This document shows, piece after piece, positions 31,921-40,176 of a DNA stretch of 64,000 nt (position 1 is the first letter of the stretch; each line of letters starts with the position of its first letter). A model generated the notes under the pieces. That model saw only the letters and a program-made list of their open reading frames with translations. It was not told the origin of the DNA and ran no database searches. The position numbers and the translations under genes are program-made. This stretch comes from Streptomyces cacaoi (GTDB lineage: Bacteria; Actinomycetota; Actinomycetes; Streptomycetales; Streptomycetaceae), in the NCBI RefSeq assembly GCF_006539165.1, contig NZ_BJMM01000026.1, positions 1 to 64,000 on the forward strand. The letters are read 5' to 3'.

Positions 31921-33474
31921 TCAGGGGCGACTGGTCATGCACCAGGTGCGGGGGCCGCCGTCCGGCACCGCGACCTCGGCGTCGACGGTGAAGCCGAGCC
32001 GCTGGTAGAAGGGCAGATTGCGCACGTCGGAGGTCTCCAGATAGGCGGGAACGCCCTCCTGGTGCGCGGCCGTCACGCCGGGGCGGACGACGGCGGTGCC
32101 CAGGCCGTGGCCCTGCCGTCCGGGGGCCACTCCGACGGTGGCCAGGAACCACACGGGGACGGTGGGGCGGTGCGGCCGCAGCAGCTCCTCCATCTGTTCG
32201 TGCGCGGCCAGCCGGGACCCGGCCAGTTCGGCCAGCCGCGGCCCGATCTCGGCGAAGACGGGGCCCGCCTCGCTCCGCGGGGTGGTCCACACGGCGACGG
32301 CGTCCCCGTCCCCGGCGACCCACACCCGGCCGACGCCCAGCCCGAGGCGGGTGAGCAGCAACTCCTGGATGGCGGTGACGCGTTCCTCGTGGCGCTCCGC
32401 GTCGACGGTGTGCCGGGTGGCCGGGTAGGCGGCGAAGGCGGCGCCGAGGGTCCGGGCGGCGTGCGGGATGTCGCTCTCGTCGGCGGGGCGGACGGCGGGC
32501 TCGGGCTGCTTCATCGTGCTCGGCTCCTCGTGGGATCTGACGGACGGGGTCGGGGAGAGGATCGGTGACGGGGCCCGTGAGGGCGTGGAAGCGGGCAGGG
32601 GCGCGGCCGCCGTGGCGTGCGCCGTGACGGTGTCCGGCCCGGGGTGCAGCAGCGCGAGGGCGCGGGTGTGCAGGCGCGGGTTGGCCGACAGCGCGCCCCT
32701 GCCGTGCTGCGGGTCGGCACCGTACAGATCGGTGCACACGCCGCCCGCCTCCTCGACGAGCACCTGGAGGGCGGCGATGTCCCAGGGGCTCACGACCGGC
32801 TCGGCCGCGATGTCCACCGTCCCCTCGGCGACCATGCAGTGCTGGAGGAAGTCGCCGAAGGCCCGGTCCTCCCAACAGGCGTCGGCGAGCCGGAGATACG
32901 CCTGCCGCACATGGAAGGTGTGCCAGGTGTGCACCCGGGTCGTGGACAGATAGGCGTCGCCCGGCTCGGTGACGCGGGAGACCGCCAGCCGCCGGGGCTC
33001 CGCACCCCGGGCCCGGCCACCGGCGGCGTCCGCGCTCCCGGTGTGCCAGGCCGGCGCCTCCGAGGTGCGGCGCAGCCAGGCGCCGCGGCCCGTGGCCGCC
33101 CACCAGCGGCTGTGCAGCGCGGGCGCGCTGACCACACCGACGGTGGGACGGCCGTCCTCCAGCAGCGCGATGAGCGTGGCCCACACCGGTACGCCGCGCA
33201 GGAAGTTCTTGGTGCCGTCGACGGGGTCGACGATCCAGGTGCGCCCGGCGCCGGGGCTGCCGCCGGTCTCCTCGCCGGCGAACCCGTCGGCGGGACGACG
33301 GGCGGCGACGGCCTCGCGCAGCACCGTCTCGACCGCCGTGTCGGCGTCGGTGACCGGGCTGCGGTCCGGTTTGCTGCGCACGCGCAGATCGCGGGCGCGG
33401 AACCGGCGGCGGGTGATCTCGTCGGCGATGTCGGCGAGGTGCAGGGCCAGATCCAGATCGGCGGGCTCGGGCAT
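31921..33474 (-). CDS. Inositol/histidinol-phosphatase fused to GNAT acetyltransferase
   Basis: A single 517-residue frame holds two enzymes. Residues 1-265 are an IMPase-superfamily phosphatase very like actinobacterial HisN: SKPDRSPVTDADTAVE, GEE, DPVDGTKNFLRGVPVW and PWDIAALQVLVEEAGG give the metal and phosphate site. After a Pro/Ser/Ala linker (about 280-320), residues 321-517 form a GNAT domain with VAPGRQGHGLGTAVVRPGV as acetyl-CoA loop and LPFYQRLGFTVDAEV. An internal ATG at 32514 preceded by GAGGAG could also start the GNAT part separately, but no stop separates the two. The cluster context suggests that it dephosphorylates a cyclitol or sugar phosphate rather than histidinol phosphate; this is uncertain. 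Confidence 0.85.
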   Translation of the reverse strand: MPEPADLDLALHLADIADEITRRRFRARDLRVRSKPDRSPVTDADTAVETVLREAVAARRPADGFAGEETGGSPGAGRTWIVDPVDGTKNFLRGVPVWATLIALLEDGRPTVGVVSAPALHSRWWAATGRGAWLRRTSEAPAWHTGSADAAGGRARGAEPRRLAVSRVTEPGDAYLSTTRVHTWHTFHVRQAYLRLADACWEDRAFGDFLQHCMVAEGTVDIAAEPVVSPWDIAALQVLVEEAGGVCTDLYGADPQHGRGALSANPRLHTRALALLHPGPDTVTAHATAAAPLPASTPSRAPSPILSPTPSVRSHEEPSTMKQPEPAVRPADESDIPHAARTLGAAFAAYPATRHTVDAERHEERVTAIQELLLTRLGLGVGRVWVAGDGDAVAVWTTPRSEAGPVFAEIGPRLAELAGSRLAAHEQMEELLRPHRPTVPVWFLATVGVAPGRQGHGLGTAVVRPGVTAAHQEGVPAYLETSDVRNLPFYQRLGFTVDAEVAVPDGGPRTWCMTSRP

Positions 33475-33711
33475 GGGCGCCTTTCGCGGGGTGACGGCGG
33501 GCGGCGGGGCGGGGACGGGTTCCGGTGCGTGGGTGGGCGGAGTTCCGGTGCGCGGGCGGACGGAGTTCCGGTGCGCGGGCGGACGGGCGGGGGCCGGCGC
33601 GGCGGGGCGGGCGTCGGCGCACCGGGGCGGGCAGCGGTGTGCGGCCGTGCGCCCCGTCCGGCACAGCCGGTGCGCCCGCCCCGGTCGCTCCGGTCAGGCG
33701 GGTCGCCTCGG

Positions 33712-34401
33712 TCAGGCGGGGTGGAGTTCCAGGAGGTGGTACTCCATGACGCGGACGACCTCGATCCGGCGCACCTTGCGCAGCAGTTCGACGCGCATCC
33801 CGTGCTCGGCGGCGAACCCGTCGAGCCGTTCGCGGTCGCCGAGGTCCGCGGTGCCCATCAACAGGCGCCCGCCGTCCGTGAGATGGTCCTGTGCGCCGGC
33901 GATGAACCGGGCCTGGCCCTGGTACCCGGGGTCGAAGACGGCCGAGTGCAGATCCGTGGAGAGCGGGAAGCCGTCCTCCACATAGGTCCAGGGCACGTTC
34001 CAGAAGATCGCGTCGAACCGTTCGCCCGGGTCGAGCGCCGCGTACAGATCGCTGTGCAGCGCGCGCACGCGGTCGCCGACGCCGTGCCGTTCGGCGTTGG
34101 CCTCGGTGTTGGCCACGGCCTTCTCGTTGATGTCCAGCGCGGTGACGGTCTTGCAGCCGTTCAGCGCCGCCGTCACCGAGATGACGCCGGTGCCGCAGCC
34201 GACCTCCAGGAAGGAGCCGTCCTGCGGGTAGGGGAGCACGGAGGCCATCACCTCGGTGGCCGCGGTGAGCGTGCCGGGGAACACGCCCCGGTGCAGGGCC
34301 CATTCACGGCCCAGCAGATGGAACGAGTCGGGCAGGTCGTCACCGGTGAGGGCGTGCTGGAGGACCTCTGCCGCCGCTTCGGGCGATTCCTTGACGGTCA
34401 T
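33712..34401 (-). CDS. Small-domain SAM methyltransferase (PrmC/RsmC-like)
   Basis: A 229-residue class I methyltransferase with SAM motif FLEVGCGTGVISVTAALNG, acidic VTALDINEKAVANTEANAER and, in place of the NPPY of N5-glutamine methyltransferases, FWNVPWTYVED. A fixed Asn-x-Pro-Trp suggests that the target is an amino or amide nitrogen. It lies between the DegT aminotransferase and the phosphatase fusion, so it may methylate an amine of the cluster product. The ATG at 34401 is followed by MTVKESPEAAAEVLQHALTG. Confidence 0.83.
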   Translation of the reverse strand: MTVKESPEAAAEVLQHALTGDDLPDSFHLLGREWALHRGVFPGTLTAATEVMASVLPYPQDGSFLEVGCGTGVISVTAALNGCKTVTALDINEKAVANTEANAERHGVGDRVRALHSDLYAALDPGERFDAIFWNVPWTYVEDGFPLSTDLHSAVFDPGYQGQARFIAGAQDHLTDGGRLLMGTADLGDRERLDGFAAEHGMRVELLRKVRRIEVVRVMEYHLLELHPA

Positions 34402-34567
34402 GTCCGGCCTTTCTGCGAGCTGTGCTGCCGTGGAGAGGTGGTGTGGGTCGGGCTTCTCGGCTTCTCGGCTTCTCAGCGCCTGGGCTTCGGTGTCCGGAGG
34501 CCTCGCCGCGGGGCGTCCGGGGGTCCGGGTGTCCCGGTGTTCGGCGGTCCGGGGTGCCCGGCCGTGG

Positions 34568-35851
34568 TCAGCCGCGGGTGGCGGCGTGGCGGACGAGCGC
34601 GTCCCGGTTCCGGGCGATCTTGTGGAACGCCTCCGCGTAGGCGTCGATGAGCGGTACGTCGTCGGGCCAGGCGGTGAACGTCGGCAGGGACAGCGCGTGT
34701 TGTTCGACGTGTTCGGCGTGGGAGCCGGGCGCCGGGGTGCTCGGCCGTTTGTCCGCGCCGGGGAAGAGGGGGTTGTCCGGGCTGGAGTAGAGCGGCAGGG
34801 TCCCGAGCCGGGGCCCGGAGGGCGCGCCGACCTCCATGCCCTCGGCACGCAGCGCCTCGATCAGCGTGGCGCGCGGCACACCGCCCAGCGCCCCGGGGCG
34901 GTAGAGCGGTTTGTAGCCGTACCAGGCGCCCATGTCGGCCTCGTCCGCGACGTGCACGGGCTCCAGATAGGGCACGGTCGCCAGCCGCTCGCCGAAGTGG
35001 CGCAGACAGCGGTGCCGGGCCTGCTTGCGGGCGGGGAAGGCGGCGAGCGCGTGCCGGGCCACGATCGCGTTGAACGGCGACATGCGCAGCTTGAGGCCGT
35101 AGCCGGTGACCCAGAACGCACGTAGCTGAGCGTCGAGTACGGCGTCCCGTGAGCGGTCCCGGTAGTGGCCCAGCAGCGTGGCCCGGTCGTGCACCTGTGC
35201 GTCGTCGGTGACCAGGATGCCGCCCTCGCCCGCGAAGACGGCCTTGTTGGCCTGGAGGGAGAAGACGGCCGCGTCGCCGAACGTGCCGACGGGCCGGCCC
35301 CGGTACCGGCTGCCGTGCGCGTGCGAGCAGTCCTCCAGCACCCGCAGCCCGTGCCGCCCGGCGATGTCGAGCACGGCGTCCATGTCGCAGGGGTGGCCCC
35401 ACTGGTGAACGGCCGTGACGACCCTGGTGCGTTCGGTGATCGAGGCTTCCAGCGCCTTGGGGTCGAGGCACCGGGTCGCGGGGTCGATATCGGCCAGGAC
35501 GACGTCCCCGCGCAGCGCGAACACCGGGCTGAGCGCGGCGTGGTAGGTGAGGGCAGGGCCGATCACCTCGGCGCCCTCGCGCACACCGAGCGCGAAGTAG
35601 GCGGCGAACAGGGCGCTCGTCCCGGAGTTGAAGGTGACGGCGTGCCGGACGCGGCCGTCCAGGAAGCGCAGGAAGTCCTCCTCCAGCGCGCCGACGGGGC
35701 CCGCGTTGCCCTTGATGGAGATGTCGGTGTTGCGCTGGCGGGCCAGCTCGGCCAGTTCGTCCTCACCGGCGGGCGGTGGCCACACCTCGTGGGGCAGCGG
35801 CTGCCGGATGACGGGCTCTCCCCCGAGGAGAGCGAGTTCGTCAGTGCTCAT
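34568..35851 (-). CDS. DegT/DnrJ/EryC1/StrS aminotransferase
   Basis: The 427-residue PLP enzyme has VTFNSGTSALFAAYFALGV, the phosphate-binding region, VLEDCSHAHGSRYRGRP with the Asp that contacts PLP, and SLQANKAVFAGEGG with the Schiff-base Lys near 197. Family members transfer an amino group to keto sugars, scyllo-inosose or an AHBA precursor. The start overlaps the caspase-like gene by 11 bases. With a Gfo/Idh dehydrogenase and an IMPase-type phosphatase in the same operon, an aminocyclitol or aminosugar product is plausible. Confidence 0.92.
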   Translation of the reverse strand: MSTDELALLGGEPVIRQPLPHEVWPPPAGEDELAELARQRNTDISIKGNAGPVGALEEDFLRFLDGRVRHAVTFNSGTSALFAAYFALGVREGAEVIGPALTYHAALSPVFALRGDVVLADIDPATRCLDPKALEASITERTRVVTAVHQWGHPCDMDAVLDIAGRHGLRVLEDCSHAHGSRYRGRPVGTFGDAAVFSLQANKAVFAGEGGILVTDDAQVHDRATLLGHYRDRSRDAVLDAQLRAFWVTGYGLKLRMSPFNAIVARHALAAFPARKQARHRCLRHFGERLATVPYLEPVHVADEADMGAWYGYKPLYRPGALGGVPRATLIEALRAEGMEVGAPSGPRLGTLPLYSSPDNPLFPGADKRPSTPAPGSHAEHVEQHALSLPTFTAWPDDVPLIDAYAEAFHKIARNRDALVRHAATRG

Positions 35852-38339
35852 GGGGCCTTTCCTGAAGGGTCGGTGCGGCGGGTGCGGCGGGTGCGGCGGG
35901 TGCGGCGGGTGCCGCGGGTGCGACGGGTGCTGCGGGTTCAGCGGGGGCGTCCATGGCGTGCGGGGCGAACCGGAGGTCGCGGCCGGCGAAGTCGATGCGG
36001 CCCTCGCCGACGGCGTAGCAGCGCAGCAGCATGGCGTGCCGCGTCGTGGGATGGCCGGTGGTCACGGTGAGCGCGGCCTCCGCGGTGGAGCCGGCCGGTA
36101 CCCGGAGCCGTCCGGGGTCCAGCGCGAAGCCGAAGCCGTGCTGCTTGCCGCGGGTGATGCGCGCTCCCAGCAGGACGTCGAGCGCGTCCGGCCCGCGGTT
36201 GGCCAGCCGGACCCGCAGCCGGGTCGTGCCGCCGGGCACCAGCACCGCCTCGCCCTCCAGGGTGAGATCGACGGTCTCGTCCTCGGTGTCCTGCGTGGCG
36301 CCGCACACCGGGCAGCTGACCAGCAGCCGGCGCAGCCGGGGCCGCAGGACGTGCGCGCTGGTGTAGCGGTGTGTCGTCTCCGGGCAGTAGCGGCAGGCCG
36401 CGTACGGGCTCTCCACGTGGCGGACGGCGTAGGCGGGCCGGTAGGACTCGACGAAGTGGTACTCGCGGGTCTCGGTGAGCCGCAGCAGGGTCTCCAGCAG
36501 ATGCCGGTCCAGCCGGGCGCAGTTGGCCAGCACCCGGTCGGTGGCCTTGGCCAGCGGCTCGGACCGGGTCAGCTCACCGGCCGCGTCCCGGGCCCTGCGG
36601 GCGATGGCGGGCAGGCTGTTGGCGGTGTCGGTGAGGACGGAGCGCGCCTTGTCGAGCTTGATGTCGAGGCAGGCGAGGTTCTCGTAGCGCTCGACGGCCC
36701 GGACGATGCGGTCGGCCGGGCGCGTGCCGTGCGGCGCGACGACGAGGGTGCGGGACTCCTCCGTGCCGGTGAGCCGGCGCTCCTGGAACCCGAAGACCAG
36801 CGCGCTGAGTTCACCGTCCGGGCCCTCGCCGAGGGTGCCGTAGAAGGGCAGCCGCCCGCCGAAGGGCACCAGCGGGGTGAGGGCGAGCCCGCCGCTCCGG
36901 TACGCCTCGCGCAGCTCGGGGTCCTTCAGCCGGACGCGGGCGAAGGCGGGCAGCAGCCCCTCGAAGGTGATCTCCGCGCGGCCGGGGGTCTCCTGGCAGC
37001 TCACCGCTTCCGGCAGCGGCCGGGCCCCGTCCGCCGTCCAGCGCGCCTCGGGGTCGCCGACGACCAGCACCTCGGGCGCGTCGATCCCCCAGTGCACCAG
37101 GCTGTCGTTGACCTGCCGGACGGCGCCGCCGACGGTGGCGCCCTCCTCCAGCAGATGGTGGAAGAGCAGATTCTCGCCGTGCGTGCCGTCCTTCAGCAGC
37201 GGGCTGGCGATGTACGCGCCCGCCCAGGCGTCGAGGAACCGCTGGGCGACGGTGAACCGGTTCCCGCGGCCGAACAGTTGCGTACCGAGCTTCACGGTCA
37301 GACAGGCGTTGGCGAAGACCAGCTGTGCCGGCACGGAGGCCGGGGACCAGCGGCGGGCGTCCGGGTAGACGCAGTCGTCCCCGTGCATACAGGCCGGCAG
37401 CGTCGCCGACTCGCGGCGTGCCAGCGCCAGTTGGGCGGCGTCCCCGGTACGGCCGCACAGCAGGTCACGCGAGGTGAGCCGGAGGTAGTCCTCGCTGCCG
37501 TGCGTGATGATGCTGAACATCCGCAGCAGGCCGGGGGAGTCCGGCCCGTGCCCGTGCGAGGACTTCGTCTGCGGTCCGGCACCGGCACCGGCACCGGCCC
37601 CTGCTCCGCTGCCGGGCGCGGGCCGGGCGAAGGCTGAGGCGTCGATCGCGTCCTGCGGGTAGACCGTCAGCCGGCCGCTGCGCAGCGGTGCGCCGCCCTT
37701 CAGCAGCGGGGCGACCAGCACGTCCTCGGTGCCCGGCAGCCTCGGGTACAGGAGCGCCTTGAGGACGAGTTCGCTCAGCTTCGCCGGCGTGTGCGCGTAC
37801 AGCACGCCCGGTTCGACACCGGGGAACCGGGCCCGCAGCCGGGTGGTCAGCCCGAAGCCGAGGAGGTCGGCGGAGCCGACGAGCGTCACCCAGCGTGGCG
37901 CCGCGCGCCGGACGGCCCGCAGCACGGCGTCCTCGCTCCGGGCGATCTCCAGCCGGGCGTTCCTGGCCAGCGCGAAGACGGCCGCGGAATGGCCGAACCC
38001 GGCACCGCCGTCCGGGCCTCCGCCGGACGGGTCCGCGCCGGACGGGGCTCCGCCGCCCGCGGTGCCGCCGTCGGGCAGCAGGGCGACGACCAGGTGCTCG
38101 GCGCGGGCGTGGCGCAGTGCCGCGACGGCCTCGCCGAGCGGCGCCTGCCGGGCGCCGGGAGCCTCCGGCGGCCCGGTGACGGGCACACCCAGGCGGGCGG
38201 CGATCCGGCGGGGCCACACATGGTGTCCGCGCGGATCGAAGGCGGTGAGTACGGGGTCGCCCCCGGCGTCCCGGTACCGGTCCAGGGCGATCGCCAGGGA
38301 CTCACCGGGGGTGCGTGCCAGCGTGATGGTCGGCGTCAC
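35841..38339 (-). CDS. Large protein with caspase-fold (clan CD-like) His/Cys motifs and zinc-ribbon cysteines
   Basis: An 832-residue protein starting at GTG (VTPTITLARTPGESLAIALD) after GGGAGGG. I do not recognise a named family. Near residue 270 it has LLRMFSIITHGSEDYLRL and near residue 345 AQLVFANACLTVKLG; a His-Gly after a hydrophobic strand and an Ala-Cys after a second strand are the catalytic dyad pattern of clan CD peptidases (C25, CHAT, caspases). A later region contains CRYCPETTHRY and SCPVCGATQ, two CxxC pairs likely to bind zinc, followed by a beta-sandwich-like region and an (APA)n tail. It may cleave a partner protein or have lost catalysis. It overlaps the DegT gene. Confidence 0.6.
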   Translation of the reverse strand: MTPTITLARTPGESLAIALDRYRDAGGDPVLTAFDPRGHHVWPRRIAARLGVPVTGPPEAPGARQAPLGEAVAALRHARAEHLVVALLPDGGTAGGGAPSGADPSGGGPDGGAGFGHSAAVFALARNARLEIARSEDAVLRAVRRAAPRWVTLVGSADLLGFGLTTRLRARFPGVEPGVLYAHTPAKLSELVLKALLYPRLPGTEDVLVAPLLKGGAPLRSGRLTVYPQDAIDASAFARPAPGSGAGAGAGAGAGPQTKSSHGHGPDSPGLLRMFSIITHGSEDYLRLTSRDLLCGRTGDAAQLALARRESATLPACMHGDDCVYPDARRWSPASVPAQLVFANACLTVKLGTQLFGRGNRFTVAQRFLDAWAGAYIASPLLKDGTHGENLLFHHLLEEGATVGGAVRQVNDSLVHWGIDAPEVLVVGDPEARWTADGARPLPEAVSCQETPGRAEITFEGLLPAFARVRLKDPELREAYRSGGLALTPLVPFGGRLPFYGTLGEGPDGELSALVFGFQERRLTGTEESRTLVVAPHGTRPADRIVRAVERYENLACLDIKLDKARSVLTDTANSLPAIARRARDAAGELTRSEPLAKATDRVLANCARLDRHLLETLLRLTETREYHFVESYRPAYAVRHVESPYAACRYCPETTHRYTSAHVLRPRLRRLLVSCPVCGATQDTEDETVDLTLEGEAVLVPGGTTRLRVRLANRGPDALDVLLGARITRGKQHGFGFALDPGRLRVPAGSTAEAALTVTTGHPTTRHAMLLRCYAVGEGRIDFAGRDLRFAPHAMDAPAEPAAPVAPAAPAAPAAPAAPAAPTLQERPHEH

Positions 38340-38373
38340 ATTCCCTCCCAAGGGGCCCGTCGGGGCGCGTGGT

Positions 38374-39390
38374 TCAGGCGCACCGGTCGGCGAGCGCGCC
38401 GGGCTCGGTGAGGTGGCTGCGGTAGATGCCGTCGATCGTGCGGACGGTCGACAGCTGGCGGCTCAGATGCGCGGCGCGGTACGCACGGTCCTCCAGGCGC
38501 GCGAGGTAGTGCGCGAACATCGTGCGCACCACCGCGCCCTTGGACACGGCACGCTCCCGGCTGTCCACCGCCGTCCCGCCGGGGGAGAAGAGCGTGCCGG
38601 CCTCGGGGGTGACGCTGAGCGCCCCCTCGGTGCCGAGGATGGACAGCCGTTCGGTCTTCTCGTGGTTGTGCCGGGAGATCCGCAGCGATCCCGCCAGGGA
38701 CGGGGTGGCGTAGCTGCACATGACGCTGACGAGGTCTTCCAGCCGGCGGTCGCGCATCTCGCGGTAGTGGTGCATGAAGGCGGCGTGCAGCCGTGTCGGC
38801 TCGGGGAACATCCCGCCGAGCACATCGATGAGGTGGTAGCCCATGTCGAGCAGCACCCCACCGAGCGCCTGTTCCCGTGAGGCACGCCAACCGCTCGTCG
38901 GCTGGGCCAGGTTGAGGTGGTAGTCGTAGCTGAACCAGTACGGCTCGCCGATGCGCCGGAAATTCTGCTCGGCGAACGCGAAGACCGGATTGAAGTTGCG
39001 CTGGAGCAGGGTGAAGACGCCGCGGTCGGATTCCTCGGCGAGTTCCGCGATCTTCCGGGCCTCCGGCTCGGACACGGCGAAAGGCTTCTCCTTGACGATG
39101 TGCTTTCCGTGCAGCAGCAGTTCCCGGCACACCGGGAAATGCGCGCTGTGCGGGACGGTGACCACGGCCACGTCGAAATCCACGCGTTTGAGTGCCTCCC
39201 CGAGCCGCGAGAAGTGCGGAAACCCCCAGGAGTCGGCGAGCGCCGGAGCAGCCGGTGCGGAATCGACCCCGCCGACGACCTCGGCCAACTCGCCGACCAC
39301 GGGTAGATATTCCTTTCCCTGATGGCCGGCGAAACCGACCATCAACACCTGGGGACGTGCCGGTTGTGCGGACAGTGCGCTCGTGGACAT
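38374..39390 (-). CDS. Gfo/Idh/MocA-family oxidoreductase
   Basis: A 338-residue NAD(P)-dependent enzyme starting MSTSALSAQPARPQVLMVGF with GGGGGAA upstream. The Rossmann part includes VLMVGFAGHQGKEYLPVV and VVTVPHSAHFPVCRELLLHG; HIVKEKPFAVSEPEARKIAE supplies the conserved Lys, and GGVLLDMGYHLIDVLGG the Asp and His of the active site. Family members oxidise or reduce sugars, inositols and keto sugars. It is the first gene of the 39.4-30.7 kb operon, 34 bases before the caspase-like gene. Confidence 0.92.
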   Translation of the reverse strand: MSTSALSAQPARPQVLMVGFAGHQGKEYLPVVGELAEVVGGVDSAPAAPALADSWGFPHFSRLGEALKRVDFDVAVVTVPHSAHFPVCRELLLHGKHIVKEKPFAVSEPEARKIAELAEESDRGVFTLLQRNFNPVFAFAEQNFRRIGEPYWFSYDYHLNLAQPTSGWRASREQALGGVLLDMGYHLIDVLGGMFPEPTRLHAAFMHHYREMRDRRLEDLVSVMCSYATPSLAGSLRISRHNHEKTERLSILGTEGALSVTPEAGTLFSPGGTAVDSRERAVSKGAVVRTMFAHYLARLEDRAYRAAHLSRQLSTVRTIDGIYRSHLTEPGALADRCA

Positions 39391-39515
39391 GCGGATGTTC
39401 CCCCTAGCTGAAATGTCCGGTGAGCAGGGTGCGAGCGACGGACCCAAGGACCGCACAGCGTGTTCGAGGACGGTTCGGCGTGGGCGCGGACACACGGTCT
39501 CCGGTGGAGCGGCCG

Positions 39516-39697
39516 GCGGCTGCCGGCCTTCCAACCGCTACCGGCGGCCGCCGGCCTTGCGACCGCCACCGGCGGCTGCCGGCCCTTCCAACCGCTACCG
39601 GCGGCTGCCGGCCTTGCGACCGCCACCGGCGAATGCCGGCCTTCCAGCCGCCACCGACGGCCGCCGGCCTTCCAGTCGCCGCCGGCGGCCGACGGTC
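39516..39697. repeat. 28-bp tandem repeat array, six to seven units
   Basis: Units with consensus gcggctgccggcc followed by ttccaaccgctaccg run head to tail (starts at 39516, 39544, 39572, 39601, 39629, 39657, 39685). Two variants (ttccaaccgcta and ttgcgaccgcca) alternate in the first four units; the third unit is 29 bases and the last degenerates. Each unit has a GCCGGC core. The array fills the space between the Gfo/Idh start and the Nudix stop on the minus strand and is not coding. Confidence 0.92.
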
Positions 39698-39699
39698 GT

Positions 39700-40176
39700 T
39701 CAGCCCGCTCTGCCGCCCCGCTCCGGTGCGGTGGTGGCGAGCCATCTGTGTGCCGCGGACACGAGGTCCTTGATGAAGGTGCTCCCGGTACGACGGGTGT
39801 TCTCGTCGAGCAGGGCGAGCCCGCCGGGGCCCACCCAGGCGAAGTCGGTGTGCTTGCCCGCTTCCAGCCGGGGAGAGGTCAGGTCCCCGTCCACCTCGAC
39901 GACGAAGTCCGTCTCGATGTGCCGGACGCCGCCGGCCGTCCACTCCTGGCGGGACACCTCGGCGAGCACCCGGCGCAGCTGCCAGCCGGTCTCCTCCGCG
40001 ATCTCCCGGCGCAGCGCCCCCAGGGCGTCCTCGCCGTACTCCACCGCGCCGCCGACGACGTCCCAGCAGCCCGGGAAGAGGCGCCGGTCCGGGGACCGGC
40101 GCTGGACGAACACCCGGTCCTGTGCGTCCCGGATGAGCGCCCCGACCACGGGCCGTGGCTCAGTCCCGCCCGGCAT
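39700..40176 (-). CDS. Nudix hydrolase
   Basis: The 158-residue protein begins MPGGTEPRPVVGALIRDAQD at an ATG after GGAGGGGGC. Its Nudix box reads GGAVEYGEDALGALRREIAE followed by ETGW, with the REIAEE glutamates for Mg2+, preceded by QRRSPDRRLFPGCWDVVGGA. It hydrolyses a nucleoside diphosphate derivative; the substrate is undefined. The start lies 17 bases inside the end of the upstream M28 gene. Confidence 0.92.
   Translation of the reverse strand: MPGGTEPRPVVGALIRDAQDRVFVQRRSPDRRLFPGCWDVVGGAVEYGEDALGALRREIAEETGWQLRRVLAEVSRQEWTAGGVRHIETDFVVEVDGDLTSPRLEAGKHTDFAWVGPGGLALLDENTRRTGSTFIKDLVSAAHRWLATTAPERGGRAG

Noticed and set aside
31921..33474. Simple housekeeping histidinol-phosphatase
   Set aside because: The fused GNAT and surrounding tailoring genes argue against a pure housekeeping role, though HisN activity cannot be excluded.
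39516..39697. Possible CRISPR array
   Set aside because: The 28-bp units are contiguous with no spacers and no cas genes nearby; it is a plain tandem repeat.
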